A model generated the notes under the pieces. That model was not told where the DNA came from and made no database searches. It saw nothing but the letters and a program-made list of their open reading frames with translations. From Chloroflexota bacterium (GTDB taxonomy: Bacteria; Chloroflexota; Dehalococcoidia; Lucifugimonadales; Lucifugimonadaceae), in the NCBI GenBank assembly GCA_013204555.1, contig JABMNO010000058.1:1-64000 (forward strand): a stretch of DNA of 64,000 nucleotides. The letters run 5' to 3'. The translations under genes and the position numbers were made by a program. Below are positions 53,601-62,192 of the stretch, one piece after another (position 1 is the first letter of the stretch; each line of letters begins with the position of its first letter).

Positions 53601-54130
53601 GATTGACCACCTTCAATGGCGCCTCCTCCGTGGTCTGACGGCATCGCACCCGCCACCAGAGATAGGTGTTGGTCGAAGGCCCCACCAGTCGCCAGCCATG
53701 CCCTCCGCGTATCTGAGGGCTCGGGTGGAGCAATCCCTTGGCCTACCCCGATATCCGCGGGAACAAGGAATGTTTCACTTCGCCCTGCGAAACCTCGAAG
53801 ATCACCGAAACCATCGACGGCAGGATCAATCTGTCCCTCTACCGTTTGCTTGAGCAATCCAACCGATTCGTCGCTAACAGGTGCGAAGTCGGCTGTAATT
53901 AGAAGATCGATGTCGGAGCTATCCAGTGGGCGTAGTGCATTCTGAACGGCAAGATCTTTGAGGGAGTTTGTATAGACCACAGAGCCAGCAAGGATGGTCA
54001 CAGCCAGGAAGACTCCGGACACGACTGCGAAGAGCAGCCGTTTGTGGGCCAGGGTGCGTCGGGCGACGAGTTGGAGCGAGTTCAGGATCAACTCAGTGCA
54101 CACCCCTGATTCCGATTCTTGCGATCGCAC
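50666..54130 (-). CDS. FtsX-type ABC permease, large (second of a pair)
   Basis: About 1,150 residues. One N-terminal helix (about 30-52), an extracytoplasmic MacB-like domain, three to four helices in the middle (about 340-450), a helix pair at about 480-550, a second large extracytoplasmic domain (about 590-1020), and three helices at the end. This is the double FtsX layout of LolCE/MacB-like or lipoprotein/peptide exporters. The start is uncertain: GTG 54130 or GTG 54103, which would fit translational coupling since it overlaps the previous stop (54093) by 11 bp. The ATPase expected to drive it is not adjacent. Role inferred: lipoprotein release, surface export or envelope stress. Confidence 0.85.
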   Translation of the reverse strand: MRSQESESGVCTELILNSLQLVARRTLAHKRLLFAVVSGVFLAVTILAGSVVYTNSLKDLAVQNALRPLDSSDIDLLITADFAPVSDESVGLLKQTVEGQIDPAVDGFGDLRGFAGRSETFLVPADIGVGQGIAPPEPSDTRRAWLATGGAFDQHLSLVAGAMPSDHGGGAIEGGQSDDEIVSVIISKREASHLELGVGDTFLLYPGWQSARASISLRISGVYERTEPDSDFWRLYDEGLQDQSISRQTVGLLLNEDAFIELSGTVLTRMRGRFAWLYNLEFEVLTPSDGRDLVSRLDATDRSLSSRLDNYSQTTELPKLIGEVTRSVGINTVPMTVVMILVVIVVLYYVSVLGLLLVEAQSTEIGLLTSRGATSLQVLVVYVIETAALSVVAAISAPFIALGAVSVIGVIPWFSELNGGDPLPVRLTAATFQMAAIGGVLILLALFIPALKASKSGLVNYLKSLARPPAVNLIQRYYLDLVFLGIVVYLFWQLSSKGSFVANDLFGEDKVDELILAVPALVMLAVAVVVVRLFPLSMGLLARLISSPRVSSFTPSALVLGLWEMARNPAHHARFSLLVMLTAGLGVFASSFSSTLERSFEERILYDTGADVRLTNLRPIVGGPSTSILTTASAIEEVDGAALAFRSIAAVLDVQRTNEFGFLAVDAEDISRVAWLRDDFDVKTDGSLLSAISGGRFPGLLIPTDTQSLIVRLRPSRIPSGITLITIRARDANDRYFTIDAGIFAGQQLGGDGPQLIRSFEGRVCDRGAGEWCELTSPVVGTSGDFEGVFQPSHPVELLSIGIARSSRFRFGGSLDPAAVDFDGISAVNSNGEITVIESFDNTLDWHVLRVSPSSSGDVFSTVLEDGQSVEGIARFAYTRVTSAEFRGIAFGPSPEPAPVLVSDNFLEAYEMEIGDRTTVSFGRVPIDVRIIDSIDLFPTLDPEIRPFLIADLSDALWRANVSQVSTEVSPNEIWISSTASSDELAEDLPLQFYVPNDRAPKLEGVAIDPLLSAGWSALLGVSFFTVLAVSAVGFLVHSQVTFNSRARDFALLRTVGLSMRQLVGMVVLEHAVVIGIAVLVGAFAGARLGSTIMPYLANSGEGIEVTPPMILIIDWGNFALAFGVLGIVLAAVIAAISLAVYRMSIHSAMRLGD

Positions 54131-57100
54131 CGTGCGCGGGTCCTGTTTGGCTCCTGGCCCTCATGACGATGGCGAGAAAGAACGTCGCAGCGAGTCCTCC
54201 GATGACGACGGCGAACGCTGTCCACGATGTGATGAGTTGAATCGGAGGAAGCGGTAGACCACCCTCCTCCGTGTGGGAAACGGCTTCAACCACCACAGTG
54301 CTCAGCAGGGTTCCGCCGAGCATGCCCAGAACGACGCCGATGATGGCAATGGTCAAATGCTCCACGATCAACATCCGGAGGAAGTGGCCGCGAGATAGCC
54401 CAAGCGCAAGTATGAATGCAGACTCGGCTCCGGTCCGCCGTGCGTGGGCTGCCTGAGATCCTGCGTAGCCGATGAACGCCGCCAACACAGTGATTACTGC
54501 GGCAAGTAGAGCCACACCCTTCCACCCCGCGGCCACGAGAGGGTCGACCACGGCGGAAGAGCGTAGTTCACTACGTTCGATAATCTTGGCGTTCCGGAAC
54601 AGCCGTCGTATCTGAGGGAGGGCTGTTCCGGAACTATTCGAATCTATCTGGATGATCGCCTCGTTCTCTTCTAGTGAATAGACTCCGTTCTGATCTGCAT
54701 AGTTGAGCACTCCCTGAATATCAGCGACCACGAATCCCTGTTCGAGCGGGTTGAGAGTGGACAGATAACTGGCAGTGCCCGCGATAAAGAATGGAATCTT
54801 CACTGCCGAAAACCCTGCAATGAATGGATCGCCAATCCGCAGACCTGTATCTCGCAGAAAAGAATTGCTGACGATTACTGGTAGATCACCTGAGAACGGA
54901 GCCATCCCGCGCTCGCCAGAATTGTTGCCCAGACCGATCTGAAGCCTCGCGATCTGATTGCCGCGAGCGCTCCCAATAACGGTCTCACTGGAGTTGAGTA
55001 GCTCAGGAACCATAGAAACCACAGCATCGAACCCCTCTGAGGTAGGCAACCCAGACCAGGCTCGATCTGATTCGAAGTCTTCAAGTATCTCAACTGTTAT
55101 CCCGGATGAGGCGTTGACGATCTCTACCTCAATATCATCGAACAGCAGCGTATTCGGTACCGCCCGGTCTCCCCCCAGGTTCTGAAATAGGTGCACTCCA
55201 ACGATCTCATGAGGGAGCGTGAGGTCGCCAGAATCTGCGGAGAGGAACTGCCAGTCAGTTCCCTCTATCTGACCGAGAGACAGGGTGGATGACAACCCCG
55301 TCTCACTTCGGATCATGAGCCACAAGAATCCCCTTTCGATCTCAAACTCAGGTTTGATCCACATGCCAAGCTTCTGACTCCCATCGGGGATGATGATTGG
55401 GTCGCTAAACTCGGTGGTTATATCAGTCATTAGCTCTTCAAGAGTCTGGTTCGAGAAGTCGTCACGGAACCAGCTGATTTCTGCGTAGCTGGTTGGATCA
55501 ACGGCAAAGAGTTCGAACTCCACTCCGCTCCCGGTTGAGCCGACTCGAGCCTGTTGACGGATGATGGGGGTTGCCCCTTCTACCCCTCGAATATCGAGTA
55601 GCCGCTCAGAAAGTTGACGTGATTTTTGTACTCCACCTTTCGGCGCAATCACGCGCAAGTCTGAGCCTGTTCGATAGAGGATGCGTTCCTCCTGGTTCAG
55701 TTCAAGCGTCGAGGCCAGCGAACCGGTAATGATCGCCGTGCCACTTACGAACGCCACCAACAGCACGACCCACGCTGACTGAAACGGTGTCCTCGCGATG
55801 CGCCAGAACGCCAGTGCAAACCATGCAGGAGAGGCACGTGTCGTCGCCCAGGCAGCGCCGGAGGCTGCGTATGGGAATATTCGAAGCACGACCAGGATTC
55901 CTCCGATGAGGAATAGGCCCGGAGCGAACAACAGCGTGAGGTCTGTGGACTGCTCGTTGTCGAGGCCAGAGGACACGAGCGCGCCTCGCTCCCTCAGCTC
56001 GAACCACACGACTAACCCGAGGGCGATTACTGCGAGATCAAAGTAGAAGCGCTGAAAGAAAGGCTTCATATCTGGTCTGGCGGCTGCGCGATTTTCGGCG
56101 GACAGACTGCTTCTGAGACGTACGACGGCAGGTACCGCGATTATGAGGAGGGCGAACACTCCGGCGATGGCCGAAACGCCGAAATGCCACGGTTCCAACT
56201 CAACCGGAAGCGCCTCGCCTCTGGTGAGATCTTCATACGGCCCAAACTTGCCCAGCGACCCAACCACGTATGACGCCAGAAACGGAGCGACGATCACCGG
56301 GATTCCAATGGTGGGGATCGCCTCGACAAGGTGCATTCGGCTGATCTGAAGCATGCTTACGCCCCGGGAACGCAGAACGGCCAGTTCCGAGCGTCTCCGA
56401 TCTGTCACGATGCTAGTAACCATGAATAGGCCGTAGAGAGAAGCCACAAGGGCAAGGGCGGCCATCATAAGCATTGGTACCCGGGTAAACACAGAACGGA
56501 ATCGGTACTCCTTGAGGGATACAGCCAGACCAGTGGTGACAAGAGGGCGGGGCAGTGCAACCGCAACGTCGCCCTCGAACTCCGCAACCATCTGTATTAC
56601 CGGCGATGCGCTCTCTACACGAAGCAATTCGCCATCCGTAAAAAGATGCCATGTCACGCTGGCGGGCATACCCAGCAGATTGTCACTTATCGGGCCAGTG
56701 AGGGTTTCATACGGAACGAAAAGCGTTAGTGGAAGATCGTCGCCGGCAGTGGAGGACGGAGGCGAGAGGATAGGCCTGGACAATCCAAGCCAGAAAGGAT
56801 CGATCGACGCTCGCTCGACAAATCGGCCCGTGATCCGGACGTTCAAAGTTTCCGCATTGAGATCCCTGGGTAATACGGCGATCACATCGCCAACATTCAC
56901 GTCTAACAACTTGGCCCGCGGGTCATAGAGGGTGGCCTCAATCAAGTTGTCAGACGTGAATGAGACCACCGGGCGGGCAGCGACTCCCTGTAGATACACC
57001 ACGTGATCGTCAATGTTGGAGTGCGATTGGAATATTGCCTTGGAGGCGCCAGTTGTGCGCCTGGGCCCCTGTTCGGATTGGCCCCACAGATGGCTGGCAG

Positions 57101-57416
57101 AACGAAGTAGCTCTTCCTGCTTTACATATATATCCCCGAAATTCTGGACCGCCAACTCAGCCAATGTTCCCCGAGACTCTTCAATTAGATCCGCGTTCAG
57201 GGGGAGAGAGTCGGTAATCACCTGGACATGTTGCCCACCGGTGCGCAGATCGTGAACGACCTGACTTATGCCAAGTAGCTCCAGACTCCGAAGGTAGATG
57301 GGCGCGCCAGAGAGCACAGTGGAAGCGAGCAGTATGGAAAAAGACGCGGCGGCCAGAAGCAGTGCTTCTGTTTTTCCGCGACGCAGCAGGAAGCCGATGA
57401 ATCGGCTGGGTTCCAA
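54093..57416 (-). CDS. FtsX-type ABC permease, large (first of a pair)
   Basis: A 1,107-residue paralogue of the following gene, with the same arrangement: helix at about 17-38, extracytoplasmic domain, helix group at about 310-420, helices around 450-560, second extracytoplasmic domain and three C-terminal helices. FtsX cores are seen as LAVLRSRGVSMLQ and AFILALGLSRGHF. It starts at TTG 57416 with an AGGAG six bases upstream. The next gene overlaps its 3' end, so the two are coupled and probably form a heterodimer. No ATPase is encoded beside them. No promoter was identified in the 265-bp gap upstream. Confidence 0.85.
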   Translation of the reverse strand: MEPSRFIGFLLRRGKTEALLLAAASFSILLASTVLSGAPIYLRSLELLGISQVVHDLRTGGQHVQVITDSLPLNADLIEESRGTLAELAVQNFGDIYVKQEELLRSASHLWGQSEQGPRRTTGASKAIFQSHSNIDDHVVYLQGVAARPVVSFTSDNLIEATLYDPRAKLLDVNVGDVIAVLPRDLNAETLNVRITGRFVERASIDPFWLGLSRPILSPPSSTAGDDLPLTLFVPYETLTGPISDNLLGMPASVTWHLFTDGELLRVESASPVIQMVAEFEGDVAVALPRPLVTTGLAVSLKEYRFRSVFTRVPMLMMAALALVASLYGLFMVTSIVTDRRRSELAVLRSRGVSMLQISRMHLVEAIPTIGIPVIVAPFLASYVVGSLGKFGPYEDLTRGEALPVELEPWHFGVSAIAGVFALLIIAVPAVVRLRSSLSAENRAAARPDMKPFFQRFYFDLAVIALGLVVWFELRERGALVSSGLDNEQSTDLTLLFAPGLFLIGGILVVLRIFPYAASGAAWATTRASPAWFALAFWRIARTPFQSAWVVLLVAFVSGTAIITGSLASTLELNQEERILYRTGSDLRVIAPKGGVQKSRQLSERLLDIRGVEGATPIIRQQARVGSTGSGVEFELFAVDPTSYAEISWFRDDFSNQTLEELMTDITTEFSDPIIIPDGSQKLGMWIKPEFEIERGFLWLMIRSETGLSSTLSLGQIEGTDWQFLSADSGDLTLPHEIVGVHLFQNLGGDRAVPNTLLFDDIEVEIVNASSGITVEILEDFESDRAWSGLPTSEGFDAVVSMVPELLNSSETVIGSARGNQIARLQIGLGNNSGERGMAPFSGDLPVIVSNSFLRDTGLRIGDPFIAGFSAVKIPFFIAGTASYLSTLNPLEQGFVVADIQGVLNYADQNGVYSLEENEAIIQIDSNSSGTALPQIRRLFRNAKIIERSELRSSAVVDPLVAAGWKGVALLAAVITVLAAFIGYAGSQAAHARRTGAESAFILALGLSRGHFLRMLIVEHLTIAIIGVVLGMLGGTLLSTVVVEAVSHTEEGGLPLPPIQLITSWTAFAVVIGGLAATFFLAIVMRARSQTGPAHGAIARIGIRGVH

Positions 57417-57681
57417 TGCATTCTCCTGGTTCGGCCGCGCATCTCGAACCTGCTCTTGTGGAATCCGAATTTGTTACCGGATGGCGAGATGGTACATGGC
57501 ACGGAGTAATTCTCAGTTTCATTTTGTCTGAAAGGCAAAGACGGAATACTATTCGCCGAGCCCAGGCGGCGCAGCGAGGCGGCGCTGATCTCTAAACATG
57601 ATCTGAAGCGATGCATCCATCAACCGGCGTCCGAATCAAATCAAATAAGAGAACATAAGTAATTTATTGGGGAGTCATAGC

Positions 57682-57966
57682 ATGGCAAGAGCGGTTTGGA
57701 ATGGCGTGGTCCTTGCAGAGAGCGATGATTGCCAGATTGTTGAGGGAAACATCTACTTCCCTCCCAACTCTGTAAACCGTGAATTCTTCAGTGATAGCGA
57801 CCACGAGACACGCTGTCCGTGGAAGGGCATGGCGAGCTATCTAAACGCGGCAGTAGAGGGCGAAAACTTCAAGAACGCTGCCTGGTACTACGCCGATCCA
57901 AGCTCAAAAGCGGCGGATATCAAGGATCACCTCGCTTTTTACGCTCCGGTCAAAGTCGAGGGATAA
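57682..57966 (+). CDS. DUF427-family protein
   Basis: About 94 residues from ATG 57682 (GGGGAG eight bases upstream). The sequence ARAVWNGVVLAES, EGNIYFPP, TRCPWKGMASYL, AAWYYADP and AFYAPVKVEG is the typical DUF427 course, length and all. The family is a small beta protein widespread in bacteria without established function. Single gene, convergent with the oxidoreductase gene. Confidence 0.9.
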   Translation: MARAVWNGVVLAESDDCQIVEGNIYFPPNSVNREFFSDSDHETRCPWKGMASYLNAAVEGENFKNAAWYYADPSSKAADIKDHLAFYAPVKVEG

Positions 57967-58076
57967 CCTCAAAGCCAGAGGCCTGTCTTCCGCTGACCGG
58001 AACGCCATCTCCCAGATGAGGCGCCTTGGGACGACTCCGAGATTTACGCGGTCGCACTATGCAGGCGAGCGATAGT

Positions 58077-59285
58077 TCAAGATCGCGGTACGTTGACCGA
58101 ACTTGGTGGGAAGTTGCGGCCGGGCAACTCCTTCACATCGTGTAGTTTCATCATCGCTTCGTGATGTCCCAGTCCCTCAGCCCTGAGTGTGGCGTAATCT
58201 TCCTCATCCACACCATCCCAGTTCAGGAAGCCGCGGATGTCGTAACTACCCGCTTCCCTCACCGGCAGTTTTCCTTCGGCAACCATCAGATCCAGCGGAT
58301 ACTCCTGCTCTTCCATTGGGAGCCTGATCACCCGATTCTGGCGCGCTGACTCGTACATCGCCATCATCACTTCCACGGTAATCGCGGCGTTCTCACCGTT
58401 GCCGCGGTGGACTGGTCCGCCTTCCATCCAATTGATGAGTTCACGCACCTGTGCGGCGTTCGTGGCGCCGCCAATAGCCTGTTCACCCTCTTTTAGGTGC
58501 AGGTCGATATCTTCCCATCCGTCTGATTTCCCGTTCATTAGCTTCACCGTGGTCTCGGTGATGTCCAACACCCCGTCGGTCCCTCGAATAAGAAACGCTC
58601 CGGCGTCTGCGCCTTCAAGCATAAGGTCGGACTGTATGAATAGTTGGATGTCATCTTCAAACTGAATGAGCCCCATACAAGCATCTTCGATTGCGACGGC
58701 TCGCTCGTGCTTATCGGTGACTCTTTCAACTGCACCCATTACCCAGATAGCGCCCGGGTCTCCCACAACGAATCGTGCACCATCAATGGCATGAGTCCCC
58801 CAGTTAGTGAGGCCATCCATAACTTTGCAGTTGATGAATACCGGCTTACCAATAGCCCCCTGAGCGACCAGATCCCGAGCCTTCTCCCAGCCGGGCGTGA
58901 AGCGGCGCTGGTGACTGATAACCAGTTTGGTCCCAGAGGCCTTGCAGGCATCAATCATGCTTTTCGCTGCGCCGACGCCAATGGCCATGGGCTTCTCGCA
59001 GATCACGGCGGGAACACCGGCTTTGGCTGCGGCAATGGTAAGGCCTGGGTGCAACAGATGCCAGGCACATACGGACACGATATCGAGATCTTCCGCAGCG
59101 AACATCTCTTCTGCGGTCTCATAGCCGTTTGGTATGCCGAATGCACGCTGGTACTGGTTTCTGGCCTTGGCTACCGGATCAGCAACCGCTACAACTTCAA
59201 CGTTATCTGTGAGGATGTAACCATCCATGTGGGCGTGACCGATTGAGCCTGCGCCAATAATTCCTGCCCTGTAAGTACGCGCCAT
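58077..59285 (-). CDS. Gfo/Idh/MocA-family NAD(P)-dependent oxidoreductase
   Basis: A 402-residue protein. The N-terminal Rossmann fold begins with GIIGAGSIGHAHMDGY and VVAVADP; the family's catalytic region ICEKPMAIG is at about residues 94-103; NWGTHAIDGARF holds a conserved His. Members oxidise or reduce sugars, inositols or bile pigments. The C-terminal 70 residues, with a motif GHHEAMMKLHDVKELP, are longer than in minimal members. Substrate unknown; a sugar or inositol derivative is likely, in keeping with neighbours. Monocistronic. Confidence 0.9.
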   Translation of the reverse strand: MARTYRAGIIGAGSIGHAHMDGYILTDNVEVVAVADPVAKARNQYQRAFGIPNGYETAEEMFAAEDLDIVSVCAWHLLHPGLTIAAAKAGVPAVICEKPMAIGVGAAKSMIDACKASGTKLVISHQRRFTPGWEKARDLVAQGAIGKPVFINCKVMDGLTNWGTHAIDGARFVVGDPGAIWVMGAVERVTDKHERAVAIEDACMGLIQFEDDIQLFIQSDLMLEGADAGAFLIRGTDGVLDITETTVKLMNGKSDGWEDIDLHLKEGEQAIGGATNAAQVRELINWMEGGPVHRGNGENAAITVEVMMAMYESARQNRVIRLPMEEQEYPLDLMVAEGKLPVREAGSYDIRGFLNWDGVDEEDYATLRAEGLGHHEAMMKLHDVKELPGRNFPPSSVNVPRS

Positions 59286-59442
59286 GATTCCCCCGCCATA
59301 TTTTTGCTAACGCTGCGGCAAAGGATAGTCCATTCATCCGCAATTGGGCTGATTTGAATCCGTTTGACCGCTCAGAAGTGGTCAAACCTTGCACCTAAGT
59401 ATCTAGGTGCGGACTTCCAAATGGTCATAACCTCAATTGCAT

Positions 59443-59724
59443 ATGGTTTCAGGGGGCACAGGAACAGTCATTGTGGATACCGGGTTGCGTATCGCCGGTC
59501 GCAATATCATCGGCGACAGTGACGTACCGCACTTCCACGTCCGTGGAGGGAAGATACGCGGTCGCCGCGGAGATACCGGCTACTACCTGGATGGCGACAA
59601 GATTTTGGGCCCAGATGGTGAGACCGGTTACAGTGTCACCGGGGGCCGAATTGTTGGGCCTGAACGACTCGTACCCTGGGCACCGCATGCCGACGGATCG
59701 CAAGTGCGAGGCCCTGGCTACTAA
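59443..59724 (+). CDS. Small Gly-rich protein with ~16-residue repeats
   Basis: About 93 residues from ATG 59443 (ATG 59437 is also possible). Three consecutive units of about 16 residues share the form GGKIRGRRGDTG, GDKILGPDGETG, GGRIVGP: an aromatic or polar strand, G-x-x-I-x-G-turn-G. The pattern suggests a small repeat beta fold and resembles beta-flower-type modules, but this is by eye only. No signal peptide. Followed by a good terminator, so it is probably a separate transcript. Confidence 0.6.
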   Translation: MVSGGTGTVIVDTGLRIAGRNIIGDSDVPHFHVRGGKIRGRRGDTGYYLDGDKILGPDGETGYSVTGGRIVGPERLVPWAPHADGSQVRGPGY

Positions 59725-59751
59725 GTAATCCACCTCTCAATTTTCTGATCG

Positions 59752-59781
59752 ACGCGCCTACACTGGGCGCGTTGTTTGTTT
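59752..59781 (+). terminator. Rho-independent terminator
   Basis: ACGCGCC (59752-59758) pairs with GGCGCGT (59766-59772) with a 7-base loop, followed by TGTTTGTTT. It ends the small repeat-protein transcript before the aldo/keto reductase gene. Confidence 0.85.
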
Positions 59782-59804
59782 AACGAGAATTGAGAGAGGC
59801 ATTT

Positions 59805-60782
59805 GTGCAGTACGTAAACTTTGGAATGTCCGGGGTGAAGGTGAGTCAATTGGCTCTGGGTCTCGGGTTTCGAGGTCAGCCAGATGAAGGCGAAGCTCAG
59901 CGCGTGGTTGAAGCTGCGTTGGACTCCGGGATCAACTTGATCGACTGCGCCAATGTCTATGGCCCAATGGATGATCGGGCCAACATTGGACGCTCTGAGG
60001 TTGTGCTTGGAAAGGCTCTCAAGGGCAAGCGCGACGACGTGGTGATCACCTCGAAGGTAGCCAGCCCAATCGGTCACGGTCCCAACGACGTCGGACTCTC
60101 TCGATATCACATCATGCGTGAAGTAGAACGTTCACTGACCCGGCTTCAAACGGATCGTATCGACGTCTATCTGGTACACCGGTACGACGACGAGACTCCG
60201 CTTGAAGAAACGCTGAGCACATTGAGTAATCTGGTCGATGCCGGCAAGATCCGGTACTACGGACTGTGCAACTTCGCTGCATGGCAGGTCACGAAAGCGC
60301 AGGGAATCGCTGAACGTGCTGGTCTACATCCGCCAATAACGGCCCAGAACCCGTACAGCTTGATGAATCGGGCATTGGAAACAGAGCTTTTCCCAATGGC
60401 GCGCGATTCGGGTATTGGAATCATGGCGTATAGCCCGCTTGCCGTTGGCCTGCTTTCAGGCATCTACAGTCCCGATGACGCACCACCACAAGGCTCCCTC
60501 TGGGCCACGAAACGGGATGCCGCGTTCGGTTCCTCACTTGATGGCTCCCGAGGAGAGGTGTTGGGCGCTGTGCGTGAAATTGCACGCGGTCACGGAGCCA
60601 CACCGGCGCAGGTAGCGCTGGCGTGGGTGCTCTCGCATGATGAGATCACCATCGCCATCACCGGCGGCGACACGGTTGACCACCTGAGTGACAACATTGG
60701 TGGCGCTGAACTCGAATTAGAAGATGCCGAGATCGCCAGGTTAAATGCGGTTTCCGCCAGTCTGAACGACGTTCTTGACTAG
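59805..60782 (+). CDS. Aldo/keto reductase (second copy)
   Basis: About 325 residues from GTG 59805, preceded by GAGAGAGG. Motifs: NFGMSGVKVSQLALGLGF, DCANVYGP with catalytic Asp/Tyr, VITSKV with Lys, DVYLVHRYD with His, and AITGGDTVDHL for cofactor binding. It is of the same broad group as the reductase at 19704 but clearly diverged. The 3' end overlaps the convergent double-receiver gene by 4 bp. Substrate unknown. Confidence 0.9.
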   Translation: MQYVNFGMSGVKVSQLALGLGFRGQPDEGEAQRVVEAALDSGINLIDCANVYGPMDDRANIGRSEVVLGKALKGKRDDVVITSKVASPIGHGPNDVGLSRYHIMREVERSLTRLQTDRIDVYLVHRYDDETPLEETLSTLSNLVDAGKIRYYGLCNFAAWQVTKAQGIAERAGLHPPITAQNPYSLMNRALETELFPMARDSGIGIMAYSPLAVGLLSGIYSPDDAPPQGSLWATKRDAAFGSSLDGSRGEVLGAVREIARGHGATPAQVALAWVLSHDEITIAITGGDTVDHLSDNIGGAELELEDAEIARLNAVSASLNDVLD

Positions 60783-61552
60783 GCGGCTCTTGCCGTCGCC
60801 ACGCTGTCCAGGGCGCGACGCACTCGGAGTTCAAGGTCTCTCGGTTGCCAGGGTTTCATGATGAAATCGGTAGCATTCAGCGATCTCGCCGCTTGAACCG
60901 TCTCAGCGGTAGGGGCTCCGGTGACAATGATTACCGGTGTGTACATAGTTGTGGGAATCCGACGAAGTTGCTGCAACGTGGCAATGCCATCCATTCCCGG
61001 CATATTGAGGTCCAGCATGATCAGCGAGGGGTTGAGTTGTATGGATGCCTCCACCGCTTCTGCTCCCGAAGGTAGCGGGGCGACTTCATAGCCACAGTCC
61101 CCCAGGGCGGTGGCCAGGGCCAGTCGCATATGTTCTTCATCATCAACCACGAAAATGCGCTCGGCAGGTTCACGTACAGGCCGCTTGACGGTCTGGAGGA
61201 CCCACTTGACGCGCATCTCAATCTCGCCTTTGCCCCAGGGTTTACCGATGTACTCCAATGCGCCAAGCTGTCGTGCTCGGATGGCATCCTGGGGGGAGCC
61301 AGCGGCCGTGACCATGATTACGGGAAATTCTTTCCCTGCCGGATTTAGGCGAAGTCTTTCGAGGGCCTCAAATCCCGGAACTTTTGGCATCATCTGATCA
61401 AGTAACACCAGATCAGGCCAGTGAGTCATGATGAGTGGAAGAAGCTGGTCGCCATCTGTGGCCTCAAGCACACGGTGTCCTTCAGTTTCGAGCAACTCTC
61501 TGAGAGCCAATCGAACATCAGCATCATCGTCAACGATAAGAATTAGGGCCAT
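60779..61552 (-). CDS. Double-receiver response regulator (REC-REC)
   Basis: 257 residues made of two receiver domains without an output domain. First: LIVDDDADVR, Asp52 in LVLLDQMMPKVPG, Lys in IGKPWG. Second, from about 132: FVVDDEEHMR, Asp181 in IMLDLNMPGMDG, Lys in IMKPWQ. Both retain the acidic pocket, phospho-Asp and Lys, so both could be phosphorylated. The protein ends in a short Arg/Ala tail. Such proteins work as phosphate shuttles or protein-interaction regulators. No kinase gene is adjacent. Overlaps the convergent reductase by 4 bp. Confidence 0.9.
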   Translation of the reverse strand: MALILIVDDDADVRLALRELLETEGHRVLEATDGDQLLPLIMTHWPDLVLLDQMMPKVPGFEALERLRLNPAGKEFPVIMVTAAGSPQDAIRARQLGALEYIGKPWGKGEIEMRVKWVLQTVKRPVREPAERIFVVDDEEHMRLALATALGDCGYEVAPLPSGAEAVEASIQLNPSLIMLDLNMPGMDGIATLQQLRRIPTTMYTPVIIVTGAPTAETVQAARSLNATDFIMKPWQPRDLELRVRRALDSVATARAA

Positions 61553-62192
61553 ATTGCCCCCGGACTCCCCTGGTAGCGGCGATGGTGACCTGGCCCCTGG
61601 TGATCAGGTCGGGCTCGCTACGCACAATATGAGTTTCTTGGATTACGCGAGCGTTGCAATCCGAGCAACACCCGTGTGAGCAGGGGGTTACCTGCCAGAC
61701 TGAGGCGGGTACTTCTTCCGGTACTGCGGCGCACGGCCGCTTAGTGATTGGTTCAGGTTCCGTGACCAGCGAGCAGGGCACTCACCGATAACCACTTCCA
61801 AAAAAGAAACTTTTTGAGGTCCAGCCGCACCATTTCAGCCTGCGCTGCAAGTGATTTCGCGACAAGAATTTCAACGCCTTTGGATTCAAACTTGCGGTAG
61901 GCCTTGAGGCTGACCTTCCGGGCGTAGGTGTCGACCGACACCGAGGCGTGACCGCCTCAGCCAAGCGCTGCGATATAGTCGAGCGCTACCGGCCGCTCTC
62001 GATCGCGAAGAAAAGATTCTGCGTCAGGGCTAATAGCTATGTGCAATCAATCTCTCCATCGAGTAAACATCAACAATCCGAACAACCACGTTTGATGCAT
62101 AACAGGTGGACTTGGTTACCAGAGCACTGCGGAATCGGATTTGGCGCATCATAATGGCGATACCATTTTTTCTACGGGGACCGGTGTTAATT
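61553..62192. other. Intergenic region with inverted repeats and a doubtful small frame
   Basis: Two adjacent inverted repeats are present: GGTGTCG-AC-CGACACC (61927-61942) and GAGGCG-TGAC-CGCCTC (61943-61958). A minus-strand frame of 62 codons (61753-61941) with a plausible residue mix begins inside them but has no recognisable family and no strong ribosome-binding site. Nothing else with support was seen. Confidence 0.4.

Noticed and set aside
58644-59246. A 200-codon plus-strand frame opposite the Gfo/Idh/MocA gene
   Set aside because: The minus-strand gene has clear Rossmann and catalytic motifs; the opposite frame is low in recognisable content.
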